From Melitaea cinxia (lineage: Eukaryota; Arthropoda; Insecta; Lepidoptera; Nymphalidae), in the NCBI RefSeq assembly GCF_905220565.1, contig NC_059406.1, positions 1,560,001 to 1,624,000 of the forward strand: a stretch of 64,000 nt of DNA. The letters are read 5' to 3'. Below the pieces are notes generated by a model. That model saw only the letters and a list, made by a program, of their open reading frames with translations, was not told the DNA's origin and did not search any database. The position numbers were made by a program, and so were the translations under genes. Shown piece by piece: positions 12,370-25,966 of the stretch. Numbering within the stretch: position 1 is the first letter of the stretch; every line of letters starts with the position of its first letter.

Positions 12370-12660
12370 CAATACGAAGAAAGTAATAATGCGGGTGTCC
12401 GCCAACATGTTAACATTCCATACAATGTTTGTTAAAGCCCTTATCGAATGCAAACAGGAAATCGATCTCAAACCGCCCGCAAGGTGTCTAGACAAATGTT
12501 TTACGTACGCCATTGAGTTGGCGTGTTTGTCAAACGTTTTACCAAATATTGGGATGACACGGCCCCTTTGGATTACGGGAAGCGTCTCTGTCAATAGTCT
12601 GTTATTGGGAAAATTTGGGGTAAACATAACCCATTCATGTATTCCAAAGGTTATTTAAGG
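12370..12660. other. Higher-complexity island, function unknown
   Basis: A block of about 290 bp stands out from its AT-rich surroundings by balanced base composition and freedom from repeats. Long frames are open on both strands at once (89 codons each). Neither translation resembles a family I know, and no splice-site pair frames it. Candidates are a conserved non-coding element, an unknown exon or a unique remnant. Confidence 0.3.
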
Positions 12661-12896
12661 GTAACGACGACTCTAAAGGTATTTTTTACGAATCTCATTT
12701 TTTGGTGACAAAGCTATTGTGATTCCTAAATTATATTCAAATTTTATTAAAAAAAAGCACTTTATTTTAATTATTAATATTTAAAACATACAAATATAAA
12801 TATAAATATATTTTATATAATTCCACAATATCACCATTAGAAATAACACACATGATTTTTATATGGCACATAATTTTCAGAAGTTGTCTAAGTGTT

Positions 12897-13175
12897 GGGT
12901 GTTGTAAGAGGCGACTAAGGGATAACACAGTTCCGCTACCACCTTGGAACTTAAAAAGCCGACCGATGGCGGGATAACCATCCAACTGCTGGCTTCGAAA
13001 TACACAGGCCGAAGACGGGCAGCAGCGTCTTCGGTGCGACAAAGCTAGCCCTGCGGTCACCAACCCGCCTGCCCAGCGTGGTGACTATGGGCAAAACAAA
13101 GGAGTTCGCTCCATTTTTGGCGCAAACTTGTGGAGACCTATGTTCAGCAGTGGTCTGTATTAGGCTGAAGGGATG
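12897..13175 (+). repeat. SINE-like repeat, TGATGA-tailed family
   Basis: Forward copy, 5' truncated, starting at 'gtaagaggcgactaaggga'. It passes CGATGGCGGGATAACCATCC and ends 'cagcagtggtctgtattagg'. The two open frames over it are repeat-derived. Confidence 0.8.
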
Positions 13176-14051
13176 TCTAGGTACTAATGTTGTTAAATTC
13201 GTACTTCTGCGGTCATTCCCTCTTTGTAAAATTTTAAATTTAATTTCAGGAAAGGAATAATATTCAGTCTTACATTATCAAATAGGTATTTAAAAAAATC
13301 CACATCCCTAAAGTGTATTTATAAATCTCAAAGTGCGCTACAGACCTGAAAAAGTCTAAGTACTTAAACTAGCAAACACAAGCAAATCGCATTGCTCGAA
13401 GACTTGTCTTAAAGCAATGCATATAACTGCATACTGACTTTACGCACATGGCTTTGTTTGCGTGGATTACACAATTATAGTTGTATCGTTTACTAAAACA
13501 TAGCCTATGGTTACATGTTGTCACATGTCATGTAAAAACGTAATATTGGTGAAAGAATTTTCAAAACCGCTTCAGTAATTAAGTTTATCCATGACAAACA
13601 AGCAAAACATCAAATCCCATCCATACATCAAGACATAGTATAAAAAGTAACTTTACATATTGTATTTTTTATGTTATAATACTTTGTAGAAATTTTTTAT
13701 AGAATGAAAAATTGAAAGAAAATGGAACAAAAATGGCTTACAATTATTTAATCATAACATCTGTTCGCATACGTTTGTCTCATCTAGTTTTATGTTTATT
13801 AAAAACGACATTTAAATTATCTCAGTCGACCCTTTCATTGCACTTAAAAAAATAAAAGATCCTTAAGCTCTCAGCGTAATCCTTACAAAGACACCGCATA
13901 ACGTCTGGTTAGTTCGCAATGTCGCATAAATCAATTTCAATTCTGAAACGATAAATACTGTTATTTCGCCTTCACGTTACTTATTTATATTATTTTGTTT
14001 CTTTACTATTCATCACATTGGTCCATTCTTAAAAACGGAATTTTCATATAA

Positions 14052-14170
14052 GGATGTGAAGCGGTTTGAAGTAGAACTTTTTTACGCACGCTTGACTTGT
14101 GGAGTAAGCTGGTGAATTTCTGAAAGTTACGTTTCGTAAGTTTTACTTTAGTCTAAAGCACACTTTTATT
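14052..14170 (-). repeat. Interspersed repeat (CGTAACGCTCTC family), reverse copy
   Basis: Contains 'cttgacttgtggagtaagct', the reverse of 'agcttactccccaagtcaag' found in forward copies at 20745-20925 and 43374-43620, and ends near 'ctaaagcacact'. Possibly a non-autonomous DNA element, since both sides carry a related 'gaagtaaaacttct' phrase. Confidence 0.55.
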
Positions 14171-14310
14171 TTAATTAAAATAGGCATTGAAAAGACTTTT
14201 GTATCATCAATTTACAAAGTAGACCTTTACAAATTAATTAGTTACAGTTAAATTAAAAATCTACTACAAAAAAGCAGCAAAAACTACATTTACTTACATA
14301 ATTTATTATA

Positions 14311-14637
14311 GTACTCGTAGCTGTGCTCGCGACTTCGTCCGCGTGGAATTAAACTAAAAAGTTATTTTTCAGTTCGCAGAGTTTTAAAATAAATAAATTT
14401 CTGAAATAAAAGTAGCCTAAGTTACTGCCTATTACTTCTGCTATCTGCTAGTAATAGTCCTGTCAAAATTGGTACATCCGTTTAGAGATTAGCCGGAACA
14501 TACAGACAAATTATAAAAAATGTTATTTTGATATACATATATCCGTACCGTGTACACATCCATATGCATTTAGTAAAAATCGGTTATTTTAATGTTACAA
14601 ACTGACACTCCAATTTTATTTATTTCTATAGATTATC
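14311..14637 (+). repeat. Interspersed repeat (GCGACTTCGTCCGCGTGG family)
   Basis: Begins 'gtagctgtgctcgcgacttc' and ends 'gacactccaattttattta'. It matches 8683-8990 along its length and the reverse copy at 30655-31000. Confidence 0.7.
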
Positions 14638-17446
14638 ATTTTTTTTATTTTTTATTATTCTATATCCATTCTATTCTCAACTTCACTTCAATATTAAGTC
14701 AGAATCCTCTCAAACATGTAACACATGTATAAGCAACGCTTTCACTCATCACTGGCTGAGTCGATACAAATGAAAATAAATTATAACGGAGATAAGAGGA
14801 GCGTACAATCGGGTCCATTATTCAAAGTTTACTTAAAGCTGTGATGTACGTTTATTGATTCATTGTCGGCGTGCCGATTAGGGTTGGCGATGAAGTTTTC
14901 TTCTCTTCATATTCTTAGATTAAAAAAATCTGTCTATTTTTCACTAAGTAATTATATAAATAAGTATTTTAATAAGGATATAAACCATTAACCGTAAATT
15001 GATAATTTATTTGACTCAGTACTGATTCAGACTTTTTCCGGCGATACCGATTCCGATGATCCTTTTTTAATTGAAAGCTGATGCTTGTGATAATATTGTG
15101 TGTATGTGTGTTTATAATTCTGTCGTAGGTACGATTATAAAGAGTTAGTGTATCAGAAACGAAATTATTAATATTCTACGTTGTGACATTTTAATCGATT
15201 CAAAAACAAATCTCTATAATACCGAAGAACCAACAAACAAAAGGCCACGAGATTACTCTTTTGTATTATAGGAATACAAATATATTTAATAGATTTAACT
15301 AGATGATAGCCCTGGCGAGGGCGGTAAGGAAATGAAATAAAGGGCATATATTACTCGATTAAACCCGATACAAATATTTCAATGTCGCCGGCCTGTGTTT
15401 GAATATTTAACAAATGAGTCACATATCTGGATCTCGTATTAAATATTTTTTTGTACATTCCTTTTTTGTTATTATTATTATTATTTCTCGCTTGTTTCTT
15501 TTTCTTTTTCTTTTATGTTATTTGTATTGTTTTTGGTTGTACAATAAAGTATATTTGTATTGTAATATTTAAAATTATATGTACTACTATTATTAGTAGT
15601 ACTAAGAATATTATAAATATACGGTTTATTAAATCTAAATTTGAAACTACCGTATCAGACTCCAAATGTCCTATCATTGAGTAACAGCCTCTGTTCCATA
15701 TAAAAAAAGAATCAGAGCTTAATACACCATACTTATTAAGCGAATAAGGTTCTGATCCTTCTCCCATATAGAAAAAGACGTCAGAAATAGGATGTTACAG
15801 GCTAGATCGTGACACCATGCTTATCCGCTGGCGGCTGGCGGATAATTTCCCCACCAAGATATCGCTTGATAATCGGAAGTGAAGCGAATTTGTGTAAAAA
15901 ACCAAAAGAGACATTAAAATAAGAAACAATAATGATAATATCGAGATTAAATACACGTGCCTGGAGTACACATACAACATATATATACTTATGCACAAAA
16001 AAGCTTTAAAATATATTAACTTTCTATAAGGAAATTAACTGTCATCTCAACTCCAGTAACTGTACACGTGTCAGAATCGATCACATCATTGTATTAATCG
16101 CAAAAAATACGATTCCAACGCGCAGCTCAGCTCTTAAGCACGGATTATTGCGCGCGCGTGTTTGACGTTCAATTATTCACGCCGCAAGGATCCGTCTATC
16201 AGGATATTTAAGTTATTAACTTCGCGAGGAGGGTTGCCATCTTTGGAATTAAAATCGAGACCAGATATTCTTTATTGGATATTTTAGCTCAGTTTTTATA
16301 AAACAGTTTTGAAAATTAGTTCATTAAAGCCCTAGCTGTTCTCGCGTAACCATTATCTTCCTCTTTAAATATTAAAGAAAAAAAAAACCTTTTCTTGCAC
16401 AGAAATTTGCTTCGTAATATTTTTTGATAACATTGAATTATTATTTCATATTTCCTATATTTTTCTAGTGTTATTATTTTTCATTTTTTTTTTTACTTCT
16501 TTACATTTTTTATACGGCAATGTAGTATTTTATGCACAAAAGTAACAAAACAGAATTAAATATATATAAAAAATTCCAAGTGTCATCAGTTGTAAGAAGT
16601 AGCCTTATCGTTAGCACAGCGATATCTTTCAATCAACCTTCACAATTACTACTTCATTTTGTATTTATATATTTTTAATTCGTATCCTAACACGTTATTG
16701 AGTCTACACTAAAATTAATAATATATTTTCGGATTTAATATTATAGATATTTATTATTGAAAAATAATTTATAATATTTATGAAACTTTATGCATTTTGG
16801 TTTTAATGATTGCATTATCATATATGAAGTTATTGAATTTCCTGAGTATCTCTAAAAGTGTGGCAACCCTATTAATAAGGGCTGAAAGAGTGACGTTCAA
16901 TTTCGGTCACCGATTAAAATTACTTGCCTCTCGATTGCTTAATCTGATGTTCAATCCGAATGTGAAAATAACATAAATTGAATTACACAAATTAATAAGA
17001 GAAAGCGGGAAAATTTGTGAATTTATATGTCAAGGAGTATAAACATCTGCTTGAAGATCTTCCACTATTTATATGGTAAATTATTTTAGGACAGATATTA
17101 AGGAACAAATTTTATTTTAATATGCACGACTATAAATAATTGTATTTGCTTTTAAACGAAGAAAAAAACTAACTTCAATTATATTGAACGTAATACAACA
17201 TAGGTAGAAAAAAAATTAGTCAAAATAATACGCATTATCAGAAATAAATCAATAAGTACTCGTCGCAATTATCTCGATCAAATTTTAATGTTTTAAATAC
17301 GCGCCTATTTAAAGGTTACGAAATAACACATAATAAATACAATCGAATTGAGATATTTTTAAGTTTGTTAAAAATAGAAATTCTATTTTTTGTAATTAAA
17401 TTTAAAAAATACAGTTTTAGATTAAAAATACTATCATTGTATTTTT

Positions 17447-17767
17447 AACTGACTTCAAAAAAGGTGGAGGTTACTCAATTCGAACTTATGTATATATTTT
17501 TTTATGTATGTTCGGGGATAACTTCGTCGTTTATGAACCGATTATAATTTTAATAATTCTTTTTTTGTTGGAAAGAAGATATCCCAAATGTAGTACCATA
17601 ATAAGGAAACCAGGATCTGATGATGGAATCTCAGAGAAATCGAGGGAAACCCTCAAAAATCATAGGCAAGACTAGTGGGTTTGTTAATTTTTTGCGTCTA
17701 CTTACGTTGCATTACTTGTCGATGTAATTGAAGTCGGTTTTTTTCGCTTGCGAGCAAACGCAATTAT
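17447..17767 (+). repeat. ACCGACTTC-family repeat
   Basis: Starts 'ctgacttcaaaaaaggtgga', passes 'tgatgatggaatctcagaga' and ends 'gcgagcaaacgcaatta'. It is a short version of the 750-bp copies, with the tandem segment and the following 3' segment shortened. Confidence 0.7.
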
Positions 17768-18332
17768 ATTATACTTATACACACTTTTGAAAAAATATTC
17801 AGGATTTGTTATACATTTCGATGTCCACACAAACCACAGTTCAAGTTTATAAGTTAATAAAAAGATTTTTGTTATAAATGTAGTTATCCAAACTATTTAT
17901 TGATAATAATAACCTTACAAAAACCAAACAACAATTCAAAGCATTAACAAACAATATACCTAAATAGTTGAAATACCATACAAGAATATAAGTCAGAAAT
18001 AATGCTCGTTAAATCGAATCAACAGTAAAATAAATCACTCCCACTTCACCGAAAACATTTACAATTCATCTACAAACGTTTATATTACATTTATAAAATT
18101 ATAATATGATAAAGTGACCATCAAGTCACAATGACAATTGCCAATAAAATAAGACAAGAAAATTCCTTGGAAATGATATCGTTATTTTTTGCATATTCTG
18201 AGTTTAAAAATAGCAGGACTTGTTAATGTATTACAAATTAAGAACACTTTTCGTATTTAATTCTCTCACTCATAAAAAGTAGGTATTTAATGTCCTAAGT
18301 AGTAGTGCTCATCACTCATCATTATCATCATC

Positions 18333-18500
18333 TTCTTCAGCCTATCGCAGTCCGCTGCTGGACATAGGCTTCCACAAGTTCGCGCCAAAATGGGCAAACT
18401 CATGTGTTTCGACCATAGTCACCACGCTGGGTGGGCGGGTTGGTAACCGTAGCGCAGGCTTTGTCGCGCCGAAGACGCTGCTGCCGTCTTGGGGATATAT
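18333..18500 (-). repeat. SINE-like repeat, TGATGA-tailed family, truncated
   Basis: Reads CAGTCCGCTGCTGGACATAG then CGCCGAAGACGCTGCTGCCG and stops there, so only the 3' half of the family remains. The sequence just before it is rich in CAT/ATC units, the reversed tail. Confidence 0.75.
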
Positions 18501-18959
18501 TTATATACATTATCGAAATGAATGTCCTTATTCACTTATTGCTTATATTAGAATAGTGTAATAGTATTTTTATTACTGAGTTCTAACTGCATAAATACCT
18601 TCCACCCCTTTATACTTACTTGATTATAAAACATCTAACATTTTTTTTTTTAAATATTGGTATATAACATTTCTATCAAAACCGATAAATTTTGCACCAC
18701 TGTGAACTTTAGCCAAGAAATAGTCTTATATCACTTCCACGACATTCTTAAAACTATTACAAGACTATAAATGCTTGTTTTAATTGTGTCTAGTACTGAC
18801 AGCTGGTTGATTTAATGCGACCGTCCCTAGTCGTTTCTCTATTTACTTCTAGTTATGTTTCATTCGCTATCTTAACTTATAAGTTGTTTATAGACAAACT
18901 TATCCTGACTTACTGACTGACTGACTAAGGTATTTAAGGAACACACTATTAATTATATC

Positions 18960-19745
18960 CGCCAAACTGCAGTAGAGCGGCGTAGTGGATTAAGTTCCAA
19001 CCATTCTTCTTTTCAGAAAAAGCGGTTTATTTCCAACAGTCATATGTTACAGGCTGAATCCCACAAAACAATAAATACACATAATAAGTTAGTGGTTTTG
19101 GAAATTATAAAATAGAAGAAAACAATATTGTCAAGTGAAAATAATACGTCTTATCGTACAAGTCTGGCCTTATTGAGTGATTAAAATTTTTTATACCTAG
19201 TTGAGAATCCCAAATTTAGCGCGTCTAATAAGAGTCGGCTCACTGACCTTGCTGTCGGCTGCCACTTTCATCTTTATCTAAAGTGAATGTTGCAATATGC
19301 TTTTCGCACTCCATTATAAGTGGCAGCTTCTGGTTCGGATATCCTTTCAACGAGTTATCTTTTTAATTTCTATTTGAAATATCTGAAAGACTTATCTTCG
19401 TGTTGTGCTTGCGATCGCGGAATCTTTACACTATATCTAGGCACATGGCAAATTGGAGCAGCGTGGTAGATTAATCTCTGATCCTTCTCCTATATGGAGG
19501 TAAAGGCCTATGCCCACTAGTGGGATGTTACAGGCTGAATTTATCGATCGATATAGGTGTTTGTGATTATAGTGTGTCTGGGCATTTGTGGTAATTTTTT
19601 GTGGTAAGTTGTGTGTTTTCGGACCTCAGATAGAAGAATCCTCCTAGGAAGAATGGGTGATAGGGTCGGCAACGCGCTTGCAATGCTTCTGGTGTTGCAG
19701 ACCTCTATGAGCTACGGTAATCGCTTACAGTCGGTGAACCGACCT
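18960..19745 (+). repeat. Composite of two interspersed repeat families
   Basis: 18967-19060 and 19450-19545 are copies of a family characterised by 'ggagcagcgtggta...ctccta...gggatgttacaggctga'. 19600-19745 belongs to the family at 124-345 ('tcggcaacgcgcttgcaatg'). The adjacency of 19450-19545 and 19600-19745 suggests either nested insertion or a composite unit. No gene is visible here. Confidence 0.55.
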
Positions 19746-20744
19746 AGTTATTAAAAAAAAAAAGAAAATCCCACTGTGAGCCGTTGCGTGTAAAGCGTTT
19801 TATTTATTATTTATTCATAAGATATGGTGTGATCCCAAAAGAACCGCGCAAGAAACAGGAAATCGCCGAGAAATAACCTACATGTTTTGACAGAAATTTT
19901 GAAATGTAAATCTGCCAATAGGCTTTAATGCAGGGTGTCATATTAAGGTTCCATTAAATAAAAGTAAGTTGCCGTTGCCAATAGACTAAATTGTTTTTTT
20001 TTTTTTTTATTTAGTTTATAACTCATACCCGAGCTTAAAAATTAGGTAACCAATGTTGCGTGTAATTCAAAAATTCGAATACGTCGTAAAACCAATATAC
20101 TAAGTAAATAATAAGTGGGTACTTCATGAACTTGCACGAGAAGATTTTCTACATTTGAATTTTATAATGTTTAGGTACTTGTGAATGTTTATATTATTTC
20201 CATTAAAAACAATTTTGATATACACAAGGGATCGCTGATTGATGAAAGGCTGTATGTTTTTTTTTTCAGTGCCATCTCTGAACTATCTATCGGCAGTTAA
20301 ATGGTCGCACAGGTACTGAATTAAGATACTATTATCTCTGGGCAAAGCTAATAATAAAATCATATATTATCTTACTAAATAATCTAAAAGTTTATTATGA
20401 ACAAATAGATACATCACTATCCTTTCAATAAAAAAACTGTGAAACTTTAAATATATATATCAGAATATAAGAATAAAACAATATTATACTGGATAGTCGG
20501 TAAAGCGTAAGCAACTAGCTATTTGCGCCGATCATAAACATATACAAGTCAAGTATTACGAAATGAACACAGTAAATCATTCCATTTGACAAGTTCATTA
20601 GCAATGACAATAGATCATGAGGACAACACAAGGCGTGTCTGTTACAAACCTCTCCTTACAGAGTTAAATAAGGAATAATACACGCTTTGTGACTTGATTA
20701 TCAAATAGGATATAAGATTAGAACTCTGTAATAGTAAATAAAAA

Positions 20745-20925
20745 AGGAGTGTGCTTTAGATCACATGACTACACGACGATAGACGAAGTAAAACCGCGTT
20801 AGCTCTATCAAATTTACATTTCCCTCTCAACTTCCGTTCGCCTCGCCCTATCACACTTTTCGTAACGCTCTCACGCATTCATCAGCTTACTCCCCAAGTC
20901 AAGCATGCTTACAAAATAATCACAA
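20745..20925 (+). repeat. Interspersed repeat (CGTAACGCTCTC family)
   Basis: Contains 'cacacttttcgtaacgctct' and 'agcttactccccaagtcaag', as in 43374-43620 (+) and 14052-14170 (-). Confidence 0.6.
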
Positions 20926-21169
20926 AAGACCAAACAAACATCCGAATGACCTGAACAATGATTTGTTGTTTACGGGAATTGGACATGAGTTAATGCGCCT
21001 ACGTATCGTATTCACCCTCTTCAGGTTTACCACGTAGTTCAGTCTGCCAACGAATCAGACGACTGTCTGCGTTCTTTTCAAGTGTTCCACTTTTTCATTT
21101 ACAATTAGGTCGGCAATAAGCATATGGTTTACCCAATGGTAAGAAAGTACCTGTAAATTGCTGTGTGGC

Positions 21170-21510
21170 TACGGCGCGAAAAAAAGAATATTAGCCACCC
21201 CCTTTCTTCCCGTGGGTGTCGTAAGAGGCGACTAAAGGATAACAAAGTTCAACTACCACCTTGGAACTTAAGAAGCCGACCGATGGCGGGATAACCATCT
21301 AACCGCTGGCTTTGAAACAACAGGCCGAAGATGGGCAGCAGGGTCTTAGGTTAGGTCGAAAAAGCCAGTCCTGCGGTCACCAACCCGCCTGCCCAGCGTG
21401 GTGACTTTGGGCAACACACATGAGTTCACGCATTTTCGGCGCGAACTTGTGGAGGCCTATGTTCAGCAGTGGACTGCAATAGGCTGGAATGATGATGATG
21501 ATGATGAAGA
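21170..21510 (+). repeat. SINE-like repeat, TGATGA-tailed family, near complete
   Basis: One of the fullest copies. It runs from 'ctacggcgcgaaaaaaagaa' and 'cccgtgggtgtcgtaagagg' to the end block CAGCAGTGGACTGCAATAGG, followed by a (GAT)n tail at about 21490-21507. In frame, its last part reads ELVEAYVQQWTAIG, which resembles the C-terminus of RTE-type LINE ORF2. This supports a 3' end shared with a LINE. Confidence 0.85.
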
Positions 21511-21704
21511 AAGTACCATCGCAATTTTACCGACACAAACCCCAAGCCTCCCCAAGAGCTCTGACCTTACTCACAACAAGAACACAACACTGCTTGAAAA
21601 CAGTAGTAGTTAGCTGTGATCTTCTGTGACGTCGATATACTTCCCTAGTCAGGGTACTCCAGTGTGTAACATTTTAAATAAGCAGGCTCACGTTGGCAAA
21701 TTCA

Positions 21705-21800
21705 AAATCAAAAACAGCTTTATTCAAATAGGCTTCAAGAGCACTTTCGAATCGTCATTTTACAAATTAAAATAATACCTTGGGATAACTTCGTCCAAAC
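21705..21800 (+). repeat. Interspersed repeat end (TTTATTCAAATAGGCTTCAA)
   Basis: The phrase 'aaatcaaaaacagctttatt caaataggcttcaagagcac' recurs at 49281-49355. This is a short common repeat end of uncertain class. Confidence 0.5.
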
Positions 21801-23162
21801 AATAAAACCTTACCCTCATTATATTAATTTAAAAAAAAAGTAAAGAAAAAAAAATTAAACACAAAAGTTAAATGTAATATAAATATAATAGATGAAGCAT
21901 GCGTCACAACTCAATATACCATTATACACAGACAGGGTTAAACACCCACAACCTTTGGTCTGAGCCAATATTGAGTTCAAGTAAATCTTTAACCAGTCAA
22001 AACAAGTTATAAAACCACCGTTTACTCGTATTAAAATTTTATATCTTCCCCTTTAATAGTTGAGATAAAGTCCGAGTTTACGAGGGAGTGGATTTCACTG
22101 ATTTACGATGCCTAACATCTCGACTTAGGCTTTTGATACCTTTTCAAAGTCCCACGTAAATATAAACTTTATTTTGTTACACATATGGTATATTATTGCT
22201 TTGGTAGAGAAACTAGTTCTATAGTATCGAACCTTATTAATAAAAGGAGTATAATGTTTTTATTTTCGTTTAATAATAAGCTACGTAATAAACGCATGTG
22301 GTTTTAAATTATTATTGAATAGTAACAAAATCTCTCAATTTATATCTGGAATAACAAGTCTACGAATTAAGCTTTGTTCGTTCAGCTAGCGTAGAATAAA
22401 CATTGAGGATGTCACACACAAATATAGAAAAATCATATTTGATATTATAATAAAAACGATTTGAATGTCCTAATGTTCGAATGCACGCGATAAAATTCTT
22501 CAAAGGTGGCCTGAAAGAAATTTCTTAATGCATCGAGACCGCCTTTTGCGCGTTTTCTTGTTTTTGTAAAAAAAAAAATCTGGTGTTTTATTTAAATGTA
22601 TGAAACCTGTCATTTTATTAATGATTATTTTTGATTATAATATCTTACGTTTAATATTTATGTGTATGTCAACGTAGTAAATATGTAACGTAGTTATATT
22701 TTAATAACAAAAAACTTCGAAATATAAAAACAAATATTCACAGATAATTAATAAAATAAGAATCAGTTATGTCATTGACATTTTCGTGTCTACGTCATTT
22801 AACATTATTTATATACAAAGAATTTAAATGATAGACTAGAATTATAACATTTCATAGTTTATATTAATATTCACGGCGTGAGATATGTATCGCGATGAAT
22901 TCTAAATGAATTCTCACCTTTTTCATTAGTTTCTGTTTTAAATGTCGATAAGGACGGTTTTTTAATGTCATCTTAAGCTATGTATAAGCTATGGAGAGCA
23001 GTAGGACCGTACTTTTGTTTTTATTATATTTTATTTTTTTGTCAATAAAAAACTGAGTATGATGATAAAAATTAAGACTTATTGTAAAACACAACTGAAA
23101 ACACTCAACGCTACTCGCACAATAATTAAACAATAACTGCTTCTTCACTTACAAATTATCAT

Positions 23163-23500
23163 ATTTATAGGACAACAATCCCGCCAATACATGAGAAAGA
23201 TGGCGACCGACCAATCACAAAATTAGTATTAACTATTCGTAAGATGGTGTCTCCATCTTTATGCTCTTCCGGTACTTCAACAAATAATAACCACATTAAG
23301 AAAACTACAATCTAATGAAATTACAATCAATACAATCTTTTAAATATAAGCATAAATTTGAACGATAACAGTATTTATTGGGCAACTACCCTACAAAACA
23401 GATAACAAAGATGACGACTGACTAATCGTAAATTAATATCACCCATTCGGAAGATGGTGTCGATTAATTTGTACTGTTCCGAAACTAAGCGAATTAACAA
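23163..23500. repeat. Diverged direct duplication of about 212 bp
   Basis: The stretch around 23169-23250 is repeated, diverged, at about 23380-23462. Both contain 'AAGATGGTGTC' preceded by a 'GATG(G/A)CGAC(C/T)GAC(C/T)AATC' block. The upper copy includes GATGGCG and CCAATCA motifs. No open frame of note is shared. Confidence 0.6.
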
Positions 23501-24006
23501 TAAGAATAATATCAATATAAAATCCAATATTTTCATAATTGTTAGAATTACAAATTTGAATGATAACATTATAATGTTACAATTTAATTGCTGTTTCTTT
23601 ATTTTCATAAATAAACGATTGTTTTGCAAAATATTTATTTTCTTGTTTTCTAGCTGTCGTAGTTATAAATGAGTTATTTCTTATTATTTTGTATGCATTA
23701 AGCATAATAATGCGTAACGTTTTTTGTTGCAATTATAATATGTTTATTGTCTATTTATGAGGCTGTTAACGAGATATTATCTTACATCACTCACTTGACA
23801 TTTCCGTGTAGTTGTCAACTTTATCCCCGTTCTGAATAACATAGTATTTGTTACTTTAATAACAAAACTGATAGATAATGCATTGATAAAATATACAGTC
23901 AAATATACTATGAGAAAAGTTTTAAAATAATAGAATTTGAAAATATTGCAAAGTTAACTAAAAGATATTTTTTTTATGTTTTAGAAATAGACGAAATATC
24001 GTCCTC

Positions 24007-24068
24007 GACGCTTCAGCCTGTAATATCCCACTACTGGGCATAGGCCTCTTTCCCCATGTAGGAGATAT
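24007..24068 (-). repeat. Short interspersed repeat (CAGCCTGTAATATCCCACTA)
   Basis: Matches the family also found at 38988-39074, 42366-42463, 47188-47242 and 19450-19545. Only the most conserved 60 bp are present. Confidence 0.7.
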
Positions 24069-25718
24069 CGTCCTCATTCGTTTACATCTATCTCAACTTT
24101 GGAGAAGATTATTTGAGAAGGAAGTTGAATTCTTCGTCATTTTTCTAAATATCCTTTGAGAAGCCATAGCGATAATATAGCTTCAAATATCTCTTCTCAA
24201 TAAACAAGCAACCTTAATTGTACTGATACGTTCAAATCAAAAGTATACAATTCGAATGCATCTAGAAAAAAATCTACATTTTTATGACGTCCAACGTCGA
24301 AACACCATTCCGGTGAGCATATTAAAAAAATAAATACCGTTTACCACTAGCGGCCTGTTTGTGGCTTTACTTGTATTGGCTAATCCATATTATTAGAGTT
24401 ATAATTACATAATACAGTTAAGGGGGCTATCGTAATACTTTCGTTTTTTTTTTTTATTACTGCGAAGTTTTTTTTTCGATCCATCGTCGCAGAATTTACG
24501 TTCGGAAATCGATGGTAGCTTCACATTAAACTTATTATATAAAAAAATAAGAAATGGAATAATTACTTATGTAATTTAAAATCAAGACTCGAAAATTCAT
24601 TCATTAGGTTTGTAATTTCAATTATTATTTTGCGATTCTTCGAGAATCTAGTAATAATGAGAATGGTCACGGGAATCAGTCCCCTGTGCAAGTGAAAGTA
24701 TTATTAGTAATCATAAAAGATAAAAGAGTTATCCTTACTATTATTACTCAATTATATTCAAACAACTAAACGCATTATTATAACATCAATTGTTCCAGGG
24801 TTGTTAATATTTACTTTATTAAGGGTAATAAAACATTCCCATAAAAACCTGTGTAAAAACCAATAAGGAGAAATAAGGTTTATTTTTGTGATTACTTTGT
24901 GATAATATTTGTCATAATATATTTTAAAAAAAATATAGTTAAACTCATTAAGTAAGTTATCATTGAATCTAGGATAGCAACTATTCGCGTACAAAAATAA
25001 TTTACCGAAAAACTTTGACATGTGTATGTTTTTATATATTTTAATGTTTTAATCTGAATAGATGACATTTATATGACATTTTCACAGCAGGTCTATCCAA
25101 TCCAATTAAATAATATTCACAATAATAAATAATTTATTAAGATTTTCACTGTATTATTTACGGAATACCGATTCTGTTAACATATTCAAATATTTATACA
25201 TTATTAGCATAAGAAACGTTATAATTTATGAAAAGATGCGTTGTATTAAGTGTCAATGTATTGAAATTAAATAAACTATCGTCATAAAGTTTTTATATTT
25301 TATAGATATTTCTTTATCATAAGTATACAAAGAAAAATTAATACTTTATAGCTTCCTGAATTCTGTGTCTACAAATACGTTTATCATGTCTTTTTTCATA
25401 ATAAACAAGCCATAATTGCGTTTTACACGTCGCGCATTACATACAATGTCTAGCCATTGCTTTCCTAAGATCCGCGAAGTCTATTTCAGGGATAGACACG
25501 TCAAGGCGCTAAATATTTTTTATGATGTTAATGTTGATATTAGTGTAGCTTTTATCTACCGAAGTCTTACCTACTGACCAGATGCACTTAAGAAATATCA
25601 AGGCGTCACTGCGTCGTTACAGAGAATCCTCGATGAACCTAACACTGACTACAGACAACTCACTCGTTCTGTTGGATAAAGCAGTTTACGAATCGTCAGA
25701 AGTAATATTCAGATGAAC

Positions 25719-25966
25719 CAGAGTGCCTAGTGCGAGTTTTGTTTAATCCGTCTCGCAATAACGAGCGTAAATTTTAACTTCATTTTTTATGGGAAAATCG
25801 GCATTTCAACCTAGTTCTCGCGTTTGCCGCTAGATGACTCTGTATCGATTCTATCGTATATTATTCTTTATCGTCTAGGCTGCAGTGTTTAAATTCCCAT
25901 GCAAAATAATCTTCACGTATAAAAACGTTTCTCTCTGTGTGAATAAAACTCGCACTAGGCACTCTG
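25719..25966. mobile_element. MITE with CAGAGTGCCTAGTGCGAG termini
   Basis: The left end CAGAGTGCCTAGTGCGAGTT (continuing TT) is an exact inverted complement of the right end over about 22 bp, with the match tailing off after that. The element is 248 bp and non-coding. CAG...CTG ends are usual in hAT superfamily elements, but the 8-bp flanks do not match, so the superfamily is an inference. Confidence 0.8.

Noticed and set aside
12767..13063. 98-codon minus-strand frame
   Set aside because: It lies over the SINE-like copy at 12897-13175; the same peptide recurs wherever that repeat occurs (4079, 53136, 54133).
15451..15998. Overlapping frames rich in Phe/Leu/Ile on both strands
   Set aside because: Low-complexity translations of T-rich DNA with no splice framework or recognisable domain.
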